NCBI RefSeq assembly: GCF_014472395.1
Contig: NZ_JACSZW010000001.1
Coordinates: 558,001-622,000, forward strand
Reading direction: 5' to 3'
DNA length: 64,000 bases
From: Pedobacter sp. N36a
GTDB taxonomy: Bacteria; Bacteroidota; Bacteroidia; Sphingobacteriales; Sphingobacteriaceae
Below, in pieces: positions 23,484-31,526 of the stretch. The stretch's first letter is position 1. Each line of letters opens with the position of its first letter. The position numbers were made by a program, and so were the translations under genes. Below the pieces are notes generated by a model. It was not told the DNA's origin and did not search any database. It saw nothing but the letters and a program-made list of their open reading frames with translations.

Positions 23484-24845
23484 TTATGCAGAAATTGCAT
23501 TGATGATGTCGTACTGAGTGATAATCTCAATTCTGCCATCCTCATCTTCTACCAATACCGCTGAATTTTCTTTATTAATCAACGATGAAATCTTATCAAT
23601 AGAAGTATTCATATCTACAAAAGGAAAGGTACTCGACATGATTTCTTTCACTGGCGCAGATTTTAAAGAAGGGTTCTCTAAAAGTGCTTTAATGATATCG
23701 CTTTCTGCCAGCTTACCTACCACCATTCCTTGTTGAGTAACCGGAATTTGAGAGATATTTAAGGTATTCATATTGTTAATTGCTTCCAGAATGGTCTTCT
23801 CACAATCAATGGTAATGATTTCTGCGGATTCTTTTTTCGAAAGAATAGACCTTGCAGTCAGCTTCTCATCTTTAAGGAAACCACGTTCTCTTAACCAATC
23901 TTCATTGTACATTTTGCCCATATAACGGCTTCCATGGTCATGAAAAATCACTACAACCACATCTTCTGGTTTCAATTTATCTTTCAATTGCAATAGTCCG
24001 GCAATAGCAGATCCTGCTGAATTACCTACAAAGATCCCCTCTTTACGGGCAATATCACGCGTCATTAAGGCCGCATCTTTATCCGTCACTTTCTCAAAAA
24101 GATCAATGATGTCAAAATCTACGTTCTTTGGCAAAAAGTCTTCTCCAATTCCTTCCGTAATGTAAGGATAGATCTCATTTTTATCTAAAATTCCTGTTTC
24201 TTTATACTTCTTGAACACTGATCCATAAGTATCAATTCCCCAGATCTTAATGTCAGGATTCTGCTCTTTCAAGTATTTTCCAGTACCAGAAATGGTACCT
24301 CCTGTACCTACCCCAACCACTAAATGCGTGATCTTCCCTTCGGTTTGTGCCCAGATTTCAGGCCCAGTCTGCTCATAATGCGCCTGAGAATTGGCCAGGT
24401 TATCATATTGATTCGGTTTCCATGAATTCGGAACCTCACGTTCTAAACGAGAAGAAACTGAATAATAAGACCTTGGATCTTCAGGTTCTACGTTCGTCGG
24501 ACAAACAATCACTTCCGCACCGAAAGCACGTAAAGCATCTACTTTCTCCTTAGACTGCTTATCTGTAGTGGTGAAAATACATTTATAGCCCTTAATGATT
24601 GCCGCCATAGCCAGGCCCATACCGGTATTGCCGGAAGTACCTTCTATGATCGTTCCACCCGGTTTAAGCTTACCGCTCTTCTCCGCGTCTTCAATCATTT
24701 TAACTGCCATACGATCCTTAATTGAATTCCCAGGATTGGTGCTTTCAACTTTCGCCAATACCGTAGCAGGGATTTCTTTCGTAATGTTATTCAATTTTAC
24801 CAATGGCGTATTACCAATGGTTTCCAAAATATTATTGTACCACAT
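23484..24845 (-). CDS. Cystathionine beta-synthase (PLP domain plus CBS pair)
   Basis: 453 residues. A fold-type II PLP domain with Lys43 in NPGNSIKDRM, the phosphate/carboxylate loop EGTSGNTGMG and GVGTGGTISGTGKYL is followed by two CBS motifs (about 330-453; MNTLNISQIPVTQQGMVVG, SAVLVEDEDGRI). It should condense serine (or O-acetylserine) with homocysteine or sulfide. Bacterial enzymes of this layout can be either cystathionine beta-synthase or cysteine synthase-like. Another trans-sulfuration-type enzyme is encoded at 34612. The -7 element ends only 5 nt before the ATG. Confidence 0.9.
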   Translation of the reverse strand: MWYNNILETIGNTPLVKLNNITKEIPATVLAKVESTNPGNSIKDRMAVKMIEDAEKSGKLKPGGTIIEGTSGNTGMGLAMAAIIKGYKCIFTTTDKQSKEKVDALRAFGAEVIVCPTNVEPEDPRSYYSVSSRLEREVPNSWKPNQYDNLANSQAHYEQTGPEIWAQTEGKITHLVVGVGTGGTISGTGKYLKEQNPDIKIWGIDTYGSVFKKYKETGILDKNEIYPYITEGIGEDFLPKNVDFDIIDLFEKVTDKDAALMTRDIARKEGIFVGNSAGSAIAGLLQLKDKLKPEDVVVVIFHDHGSRYMGKMYNEDWLRERGFLKDEKLTARSILSKKESAEIITIDCEKTILEAINNMNTLNISQIPVTQQGMVVGKLAESDIIKALLENPSLKSAPVKEIMSSTFPFVDMNTSIDKISSLINKENSAVLVEDEDGRIEIITQYDIINAISA

Positions 24846-24850
24846 AGTTA

Positions 24851-24858
24851 CAAAAATA
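24851..24858 (-). promoter_or_regulatory. -7 element of the CBS gene, suggesting a leaderless mRNA
   Basis: TATTTTTG on the minus strand is separated from the ATG at 24845 by only five bases, so transcription should start at or within a base or two of the start codon. Confidence 0.5.
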
Positions 24859-24998
24859 CAAATTGATGCTTAGAATTCTATTTATAAAACATAATTCAAT
24901 ATTTAATATTGTAAAATTACATTAAGCAAAATTAGATTTTAATCTACTAGTCCAATAGACTTATCTGCCATCTATTATATAGGTAAATAAAGAATATC

Positions 24999-26087
24999 TC
25001 AATTGAGCCGATACCGTTTCCCCGGCAAAGAAGTCAGCAAGCCCTCGATTTCCAGCGTCAATAAATGCAATAATAACTTACTTTGGGGAAGTCCGATCTG
25101 CTGAGTCAAGGCATCAAGTTCCATATCCGAGACCTTTAACACCTTCAATATCTGGACTTCTATATCAGAAAGATCGACTGGCAGTTCTTCTGCCAAAATA
25201 GCTTTCACCCTAGGTTCCTCCCAGCCTAAAAAATAAGGAAGGTCTTTCGCATGATTGATCAATCCGGCGCAATTGGTCTTAATTAAAAAATTACAACCTT
25301 CAGAATACACATCCGTTGTCCTTCCAGGAAACGCATATACATCCCTATGGTAAGAATTGGCCAGATCTGCGGTAATGAGTGCTCCACCTTTGGATGCTGC
25401 TTCCACTACAATCGTCACATCCGAAATCCCTGCGATAATCCGGTTGCGTTTTGGAAAATTTTCCTTATCAGGATTTGTATACGGCAGAAATTCCGTTAAC
25501 AAGCCACCATTCCACACCATCTTTTTGGCTGTAGGGCCATGCACCTGAGGATACATCCGGTCCAAACCATGCGCCAATACCCCTACCGTTGGAATCCCAT
25601 ACGCTAAACTTTCCTGATGCGCACAAATGTCAATGCCATAGGCAAGTCCACTCACAATTAACACCTCATAAGGTGCCAGCACTTCTGCCAATTGCTTACA
25701 GAGCAGCTTACCATAGTTAGTGGCCATACGAGTTCCGACTATACTGATGATTCGCGGGTGATTGAGATCAGCAGTTCCACGATAATATAAAATGATCGGC
25801 GCATCCTCACAGTTTCGCAATCGTGATGGATAATCATCATCCGTGTAAAACAGCACCTTCACCTGATATTTCTCTATAAACTTCAGCTGTTCTTTTGCTT
25901 TTAAAATCGCGTCCTTCCCTAAAATATGCGCTGCAGTTAGGAGACCAACTCCAGGAACCCTCATCAATGCTTTCTTATTCGCTTTAAATACCGCTTCTGG
26001 TGTGATAAAATGGGTTAACAGATGTTTAGCCGTAACGTGCCCCACATTTTGGATCATGCTGAGGGCAATTTTATAAATTAAGCTCAT
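24999..26087 (-). CDS. dprA: DNA-processing protein DprA
   Basis: 362 residues. An N-terminal helical SAM-like region, the Rossmann-like core (SIVGTRMATNYGK, VSGLAYGIDICAH, GVLAHGLDRMYP, NRIIAGISD) and a C-terminal winged helix (about 300-362). DprA loads RecA on incoming single-stranded DNA during natural transformation, but the gene is kept by many bacteria not known to be competent. No other competence gene is visible in the window. It is followed by no clear terminator. Confidence 0.95.
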   Translation of the reverse strand: MSLIYKIALSMIQNVGHVTAKHLLTHFITPEAVFKANKKALMRVPGVGLLTAAHILGKDAILKAKEQLKFIEKYQVKVLFYTDDDYPSRLRNCEDAPIILYYRGTADLNHPRIISIVGTRMATNYGKLLCKQLAEVLAPYEVLIVSGLAYGIDICAHQESLAYGIPTVGVLAHGLDRMYPQVHGPTAKKMVWNGGLLTEFLPYTNPDKENFPKRNRIIAGISDVTIVVEAASKGGALITADLANSYHRDVYAFPGRTTDVYSEGCNFLIKTNCAGLINHAKDLPYFLGWEEPRVKAILAEELPVDLSDIEVQILKVLKVSDMELDALTQQIGLPQSKLLLHLLTLEIEGLLTSLPGKRYRLN

Positions 26088-26223
26088 TAGACTAACTTAT
26101 ATTTTATCTATCGGCTTATCACCATGTTTGCTGTAATTCTATATTGGAGGGATCATTCCCAAAGCATTGGAAATGCCTACCCACTAGAAAGTTAACCTAT
26201 GATGAACGCAGGTAGACGCGAAA

Positions 26224-26305
26224 AAAAAGCAGTTTGCTCTTTGAAGACATTCGAATTTTTGCCCTTCAGCAAAAATTCGGGGATGAAAAGAGTAACTGCT
26301 TTTTT
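26224..26305 (-). terminator. Long two-tier hairpin downstream of rsmG
   Basis: The outer arms AAAAAGCAGTT..CTCTTT and AAAGAG..ACTGCTTTTT enclose inner perfect arms CGAATTTTTGC and GCAAAAATTCG (11 bp). The whole is 82 bases, long for a terminator, but it ends in T runs on both strands. The 26088-26223 stretch holds nothing else I recognise. Confidence 0.65.
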
Positions 26306-26331
26306 ATAAGGTCTCTCAAAGAGAAGAACCT

Positions 26332-26964
26332 TTATTGTGGGATATACATCACATACTTCGTATCGAAGAACTCTTCCTTAAAGTAATCAGAAAGCGGATA
26401 AAGCTCTGCTTTCAATCTTGTTTCTTTAATTTCTTCGGCCAGATCACCACCTTTAAGGTAGAGAATCCCGTTTGCAATTGCATTTTTAGAATCTTTATTG
26501 AACTTATCTTTTACCCAGGGATAGAAATCAACCAGGCGAGTCACTGCTCTTGAAACGACAAAATCATATTTATCAGGAACCTGTTCTGCCCTCAGGTGAC
26601 TGGCTTTCACATTCTTCAATCCTAAACCAGCAGCAACTTCTGTGACCACTTTGATTTTCTTCCCAATAGAATCTACCAGGTGAAACTGTGTTTCCGGGAA
26701 CATAATGGCCAATGGAATTCCAGGAAAACCACCACCAGTACCTACATCCAGCACCTTAGTGCCAGGTTTGAAGGTGCAAAATTTAGCGATACCCAAAGAA
26801 TGAAGGATATGGCGTACATATAACTCTTCAATATCTTTTCTGGAGATCACATTGATCTGGGCATTCCAGAAACTGTATAAATCATATAACTGATCGAATT
26901 GAGCGATTTGCGCTTCAGTCAGATCTTTAAAATATTCTTGTATTAGCGTTGATCTTATTTCCAC
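26332..26964 (-). CDS. rsmG: 16S rRNA (guanine-527-N7)-methyltransferase RsmG
   Basis: 210 residues. The SAM-binding motif VLDVGTGGGFPGIPLA, the N-terminal helical part (YDLYSFWNAQINVISRKD) and SRAV are those of RsmG/GidB, which methylates G527 in the 530 loop of 16S rRNA. Loss gives low-level streptomycin resistance in other bacteria. It overlaps the end of the glycosyltransferase gene by 10 bases, so the two are co-transcribed. Followed by a long hairpin. Confidence 0.95.
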   Translation of the reverse strand: MEIRSTLIQEYFKDLTEAQIAQFDQLYDLYSFWNAQINVISRKDIEELYVRHILHSLGIAKFCTFKPGTKVLDVGTGGGFPGIPLAIMFPETQFHLVDSIGKKIKVVTEVAAGLGLKNVKASHLRAEQVPDKYDFVVSRAVTRLVDFYPWVKDKFNKDSKNAIANGILYLKGGDLAEEIKETRLKAELYPLSDYFKEEFFDTKYVMYIPQ

Positions 26965-28076
26965 TTTACCTTTTTTACAAATATAGACAGAATGCCATTA
27001 AACACGAGGAAAATGAATAAGAGAATGTCCAGAAACGGGAAGCACCACCTTAAATCACTATAATTTAGCCGCTTTAAAATGCGGGGATAGATAAAACAAC
27101 GGATCACAATGCTCAGCCCCAGGATCCCCAATGCCGGGTATAAAGTGGCTTTAAAGAACAATAATCCGGTGAAGAAAGCATAAAATAGAAACTGAAAGAT
27201 AATCTGACAGGAAAGAATGAACTTATGTTTGCTTTTATAAAACTTTCCGGCACCGAAGTGGCGTTTTTTTTGTCGTAGGTAGCCCCCCCAGCTGGTATTT
27301 GGTTCTGACCATACCTGTGCGTCTTTATTAATTCTAATTTCCGTATTTGCTGCGGTAGCATTTGCATTTACGAATAAATCATCATCACCTGAAGGAATGT
27401 GCATGTGTGCTGCAAAGCCTTTATTCTTAAAGAAAAGCGTCTTTTTATAGGCCATATTCCTGCCAACTCCCATATAAGGCATCCCTTTTATGGCGTACGA
27501 CAAATAATTTACTGCGGTAAAAAAGGTTTCAAAACGAATCAATGCGTTTAATATCCCTCTTTGTCTCATGTATGGGGAATACCCTAAAACGATATCAACT
27601 TCTGGATCTTCACTTTGCTGCATTCCCATTAACCAGTTTTCTGAGGCTGGCTGGCAATCGGCATCCGTAAAGACCAGCCAATCATTGGAGGCAGCTTTAA
27701 TCCCCATCGTTACTGCAAATTTCTTTCCGGCGATGAACTTTTCACCCTCTCCGATCGTTACAATTTTTAATCGTTTATGCTGCGATGCAAAATTCTCTAG
27801 AAGCTGACGTGTGCCATCCCATGACCTGTCATTCACCACAATCACCTCAAAATCGGGATAATTCTGCGCCAACACCGAGGGCAGGTAAGCCGTTAAATTG
27901 TCGACTTCATTGCGGGCACAGATGACCACGCTCAAAGGTTTTTTTGCCGTTTCAGGGATAGGTTCTACGGGATAAAATGCAAGTTTCAGATGAACAAACA
28001 GACTAAAGTATAGTTGTATTAGGAAACAGAAGATAAATGCGCCCAGCAGGCAGGTCTCTAGTAAGGTTAATTCCAC
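26955..28076 (-). CDS. Family 2 glycosyltransferase, membrane-bound
   Basis: 373 residues: an N-terminal membrane helix (about 6-28), a GT-A domain with VVICARNEVDNL, VVNDRSWDGT and the DxD-type FTDADCQ, and two or more C-terminal helices (about 290-365). The catalytic W/R-rich region SWGGYLRQKKRHFGAGK fits processive or semi-processive inner-membrane GT2 enzymes. Acceptor and donor sugars are unknown. Translationally linked to rsmG. Confidence 0.9.
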   Translation of the reverse strand: MELTLLETCLLGAFIFCFLIQLYFSLFVHLKLAFYPVEPIPETAKKPLSVVICARNEVDNLTAYLPSVLAQNYPDFEVIVVNDRSWDGTRQLLENFASQHKRLKIVTIGEGEKFIAGKKFAVTMGIKAASNDWLVFTDADCQPASENWLMGMQQSEDPEVDIVLGYSPYMRQRGILNALIRFETFFTAVNYLSYAIKGMPYMGVGRNMAYKKTLFFKNKGFAAHMHIPSGDDDLFVNANATAANTEIRINKDAQVWSEPNTSWGGYLRQKKRHFGAGKFYKSKHKFILSCQIIFQFLFYAFFTGLLFFKATLYPALGILGLSIVIRCFIYPRILKRLNYSDLRWCFPFLDILLFIFLVFNGILSIFVKKVKWK

Positions 28077-28161
28077 GTCGTATTTTTGTAGCCTCCAAAT
28101 TTCAGGTTTTTAATCTGTAAATTCCTTTATGTGGATAAAAATTTAGGGCCATTTATAGCGT

Positions 28162-28178
28162 TATTTTTGCTATTTTTG
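28162..28178 (+). promoter_or_regulatory. Tandem -7 candidates of the tgt operon
   Basis: TATTTTTG occurs at 28162-28169 and again at 28171-28178, 27-36 nt before the ATG at 28206. Both lie inside a longer frame opened by the GTG at 28131, which argues against that start. Confidence 0.5.
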
Positions 28179-28205
28179 GCAGATTTTAGTGGAGCATACA
28201 GATTT

Positions 28206-29336
28206 ATGAAATTTACCTTACAGGCAAAAGATACACATTCAAAAGCACGAGCAGGAACAGTAACAACGGATCATGGGGATATACAAACTCCTATTTTCAT
28301 GCCTGTAGGCACTGCCGGCACTGTTAAAGCAGTGCATCAACGAGAACTTAAAGAGGATATTGACGCCAAGATTATTCTTGGAAATACCTATCATCTATAC
28401 CTCAGACCAGGTTTAGACATTATTGAAAGAAGCGGTGGATTGCATAAATTCATTGGCTGGGATCGCCCTATTCTAACGGATAGCGGAGGTTACCAGGTCT
28501 ATTCTTTGAGTAAAGTAAATAAGATTAAGGAGGAAGGTGTGACTTTCCGTTCCCATATTGACGGTTCAAAACACTTATTTACGCCAGAAAATGCGATGGA
28601 TATCCAGCGCACGATTGGAGCGGATATCATCATGGCATTTGACGAATGTACGCCATACCCATGTGATTATAAATATGCGGCGAACTCCATCAATATGACC
28701 CACCGTTGGTTAAAACGCTGCTGCAAGCGTTTCGACAGTACTGAACCTAAGTATGGTTTCAGTCAAACCTTATTCCCTATTGTACAGGGTTCTGTCTATA
28801 AAGATTTAAGAAAAAAATCTGCAGAATTTATTGCCAGTATGGACCGTGAGGGAAATGCGATTGGTGGTTTATCTGTTGGAGAACCCGCAGAGGAGATGTA
28901 CGGCATGACTGAGGTCGTTTGTGACATCTTACCCTACGAAAAACCACGTTATTTAATGGGCGTAGGTACACCGATCAACATCCTGGAAAACATCGCTTTA
29001 GGTGTAGACATGTTTGATTGCGTGATGCCAACCAGAAATGCCAGAAATGGAATGTTATTTACCAGAAACGGAATCATTAACATCGGCAACAAGAAATGGG
29101 CGGACGACTTCTCTCCTATTGATGCAGACAGTGATTTGTACGCAGATCAGGTATATTCTAAGGCCTATTTAAGACACCTGATGCACTCGAAAGAGATGCT
29201 GGGCGCTCAAATTGCTACTTTACACAACCTGCATTTTTACCTTTGGTTAGTGAATACTGCCAGAGAAAAAATCATTAGTGGGGAGTTTTATGCCTGGAAA
29301 AACAAAATGGTGACCATCTTAGGTAATAAGCTATAA
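28206..29336 (+). CDS. tgt: Queuine/preQ1 tRNA-ribosyltransferase lacking zinc-site cysteines
   Basis: 376 residues. TDSGGYQVYSL, MAFDECTPYP, GGLSVGEP, LMGVGTP and the nucleophile region FDCVMPTRNARNG are all present, so the enzyme should exchange G34 for the queuosine precursor in tRNAs with GUN anticodons. The zinc site normally reads CxCxxC..H; here that stretch is DADSDLYADQVYSKAYLRHL, with all three Cys replaced while the later His (TLHNLHFY) stays. The start at 28206 is preferred because it aligns with the family and follows the promoter. First gene of a three-gene run. Confidence 0.94.
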   Translation: MKFTLQAKDTHSKARAGTVTTDHGDIQTPIFMPVGTAGTVKAVHQRELKEDIDAKIILGNTYHLYLRPGLDIIERSGGLHKFIGWDRPILTDSGGYQVYSLSKVNKIKEEGVTFRSHIDGSKHLFTPENAMDIQRTIGADIIMAFDECTPYPCDYKYAANSINMTHRWLKRCCKRFDSTEPKYGFSQTLFPIVQGSVYKDLRKKSAEFIASMDREGNAIGGLSVGEPAEEMYGMTEVVCDILPYEKPRYLMGVGTPINILENIALGVDMFDCVMPTRNARNGMLFTRNGIINIGNKKWADDFSPIDADSDLYADQVYSKAYLRHLMHSKEMLGAQIATLHNLHFYLWLVNTAREKIISGEFYAWKNKMVTILGNKL

Positions 29337-30440
29337 ATGAACTTCATCAAGGGCAGGATTAAAATTATCGACTGGTATATTATCAGTAAGTATCTGGGTA
29401 CATTTATTTATACCCTGACGCTTTTCGTCATCATTATCGTCATCTTTGACCTTTCAGAGAAACTCGATGACTTTCTTGGTAATAACCTGACCTTCTGGCA
29501 AGTGGTAACCCTGTATTATGCAGGATCGATTCCATTTTACGTCAATATGCTTTCTCCGCTGATCAACTTTATTGCCGTGATCTTTTTTACCGCAAAGATG
29601 GCCGATCAGACGGAAATTGTACCCATTTTAAGTGGAGGAGTAAGCTTTAACCGCTTCCTCCTTCCTTATTTCATCTCCGCATTCATCATTTTTGCAGTCA
29701 ACCTAGGTTCCAATCTTTACATCCTCCCATATACCAATCAAATTAAGAACAACTTCGAAAACAACTTTATCAAGAAGAATGATCCGAGTAGTAAAACGGA
29801 CATTCACATGAAGCTGGATGCGAAGACTTACATCTACATGAAAAGTTTTGACAACAAGACTAAGGTAGGGTCTCAGTTCACTTTAGACAATTTTAAAGGG
29901 GATATCCTAACCAAGAAAATTGTGGCGGATGAAATCAAATGGGATTCGCTGAAACGTTCCTGGAAACTGACAAATTATACAGTTAGAAATATTGACGGCT
30001 TAAAGGAAACCATGATAAACGGCAGTACGGTACCGAAAGATACAGTCCTGGATATGCGTCCTGACGATTTCTCAGCTTACGACAACATCTACGAAAACCT
30101 ATCTAACAAAGACCTTTCTGAAAAGATTAAAAAAGAAGAAATCCGTGGTTCCGGCATCATGAACGACCTCTTATTTGAGCGTTATAAAAGATATTTACAA
30201 CCACTATCCGCCTTCGTACTCACCCTGATTGGTGTGGCACTATCTTCCAGAAAAGTTCGTGGAGGAGTCGGTTTACCGCTTGGAATAGGAATTATCCTGA
30301 GTTTTGGCTATATTGTATTGAACCAATTCGCCAAGATGTTCTCCCTAAAAGGAGGGATTTCTCCACTATTTGCAGTATTGTTACCTACCATATTCTTCGG
30401 CTTACTGGGCTATTATTTACTCCGCAAAGCACCAAAATAA
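29337..30440 (+). CDS. LptF/LptG-family permease
   Basis: 367 residues, starting on the base after the tgt stop. Three N-terminal and three C-terminal membrane helices flank a periplasmic beta-jellyroll-like domain (about 130-270), the YjgP/YjgQ layout. With LptB these permeases extract lipopolysaccharide from the inner membrane and pass it to LptC/LptA. LptF and LptG cannot be told apart by eye. No LptB is in the window. Confidence 0.9.
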   Translation: MNFIKGRIKIIDWYIISKYLGTFIYTLTLFVIIIVIFDLSEKLDDFLGNNLTFWQVVTLYYAGSIPFYVNMLSPLINFIAVIFFTAKMADQTEIVPILSGGVSFNRFLLPYFISAFIIFAVNLGSNLYILPYTNQIKNNFENNFIKKNDPSSKTDIHMKLDAKTYIYMKSFDNKTKVGSQFTLDNFKGDILTKKIVADEIKWDSLKRSWKLTNYTVRNIDGLKETMINGSTVPKDTVLDMRPDDFSAYDNIYENLSNKDLSEKIKKEEIRGSGIMNDLLFERYKRYLQPLSAFVLTLIGVALSSRKVRGGVGLPLGIGIILSFGYIVLNQFAKMFSLKGGISPLFAVLLPTIFFGLLGYYLLRKAPK

Positions 30441-31334
30441 GTGGAACAAACAATGCAGAGCTCCTCCAATAGAAATCTTTTAATTCTACATGCGACTGTT
30501 TTTATCTGGGGTTTTACCGGCATTTTAGGTGCGGTTATTTCAGTAAATGCGGTGCAATTGGTCTGGTACCGTGTATTGATCGCCAGTTTAACTTTATTCA
30601 TCTATTTTCTTTGTTCAAAAACCAGCTTAAAGATCTCCAGAAAGCAATTTCTGCAATTCTTCTTCACTGGAAGTGTGGTGGCCCTGCATTGGATTCTGTT
30701 CTTCTATGCGATTAAAGTTTCCACTGTATCCGTAACACTGGTTTGCCTCTCTTCTTTTACCTTATTTACCGCAATACTTGAGCCCCTGATCAAGAAGAAA
30801 CCAATCCTGGTTCCAGACGTAATCATCGGCTTGATCATTATCCTAGGGATCTATATGATCTTTAAATTTGAATCCGGGTATACCCTTGGGATCATTATGG
30901 GTCTTTCTTCTGCATTGGCTTCGAGTTTATTTTCAACGATTAATTCTACTTTAGTACAGAAAAGTGATCCAAAAATCATCGGATTCTATGAAATGGCAGG
31001 CGCTTTATTCTGGATCACACTGTACCGTTTGTTTGACCGTTCCTTGCTGACTGAGCATTTTGACCTCAGCTTTTCGGACTGGTCATACCTGCTGTTATTG
31101 GGTACGATCTGCACCGCTTTGGCCTATGTGGCCGGCGTTTCAGTGATGCGCACCCTATCTGCTTTTCGCGTAGCACTCATCACCAATCTGGAACCGGTAT
31201 ACGGGATCATCCTGGCCTTCCTTTTCTTTGGCACCAAAGAAACCATGTCTGCCGGCTTTTACGCAGGAGCGATCCTGATTATTGGGGCGGTTTTCCTATA
31301 CCCGATCTACCAAAAACGCAGGAAACTAAACTAA
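30441..31334 (+). CDS. EamA/DMT-family transporter
   Basis: 297 residues, about ten membrane helices in two five-helix repeats, each with an EamA pattern (LHATVFIWGFTGILG, and AGALFWITLYRLF..NLEPVYGIILAFLFFG). The first codon after the LptF/G stop is GTG (30441), with an ATG at 30453 as an alternative; the two start sites change only four residues. Substrate unknown, typically metabolites or amino acids. Confidence 0.9.
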   Translation: MEQTMQSSSNRNLLILHATVFIWGFTGILGAVISVNAVQLVWYRVLIASLTLFIYFLCSKTSLKISRKQFLQFFFTGSVVALHWILFFYAIKVSTVSVTLVCLSSFTLFTAILEPLIKKKPILVPDVIIGLIIILGIYMIFKFESGYTLGIIMGLSSALASSLFSTINSTLVQKSDPKIIGFYEMAGALFWITLYRLFDRSLLTEHFDLSFSDWSYLLLLGTICTALAYVAGVSVMRTLSAFRVALITNLEPVYGIILAFLFFGTKETMSAGFYAGAILIIGAVFLYPIYQKRRKLN

Positions 31335-31526
31335 ACTGGCCCCTTCCTATCTCTTGGAAATCAAGTCCATCCATCTCCAAAAAAATACTTATATTTCAAC
31401 CGTATAAGAACTGCTGAAAGGTAAAAAAAGAGGGATAAACACCATGTATTCAGGGCTAAACCAAAGATCAACCGATAAAGAATTGAAAATTTCCAATAAA
31501 ACCAATCACATTAGCATCGCAAATTA

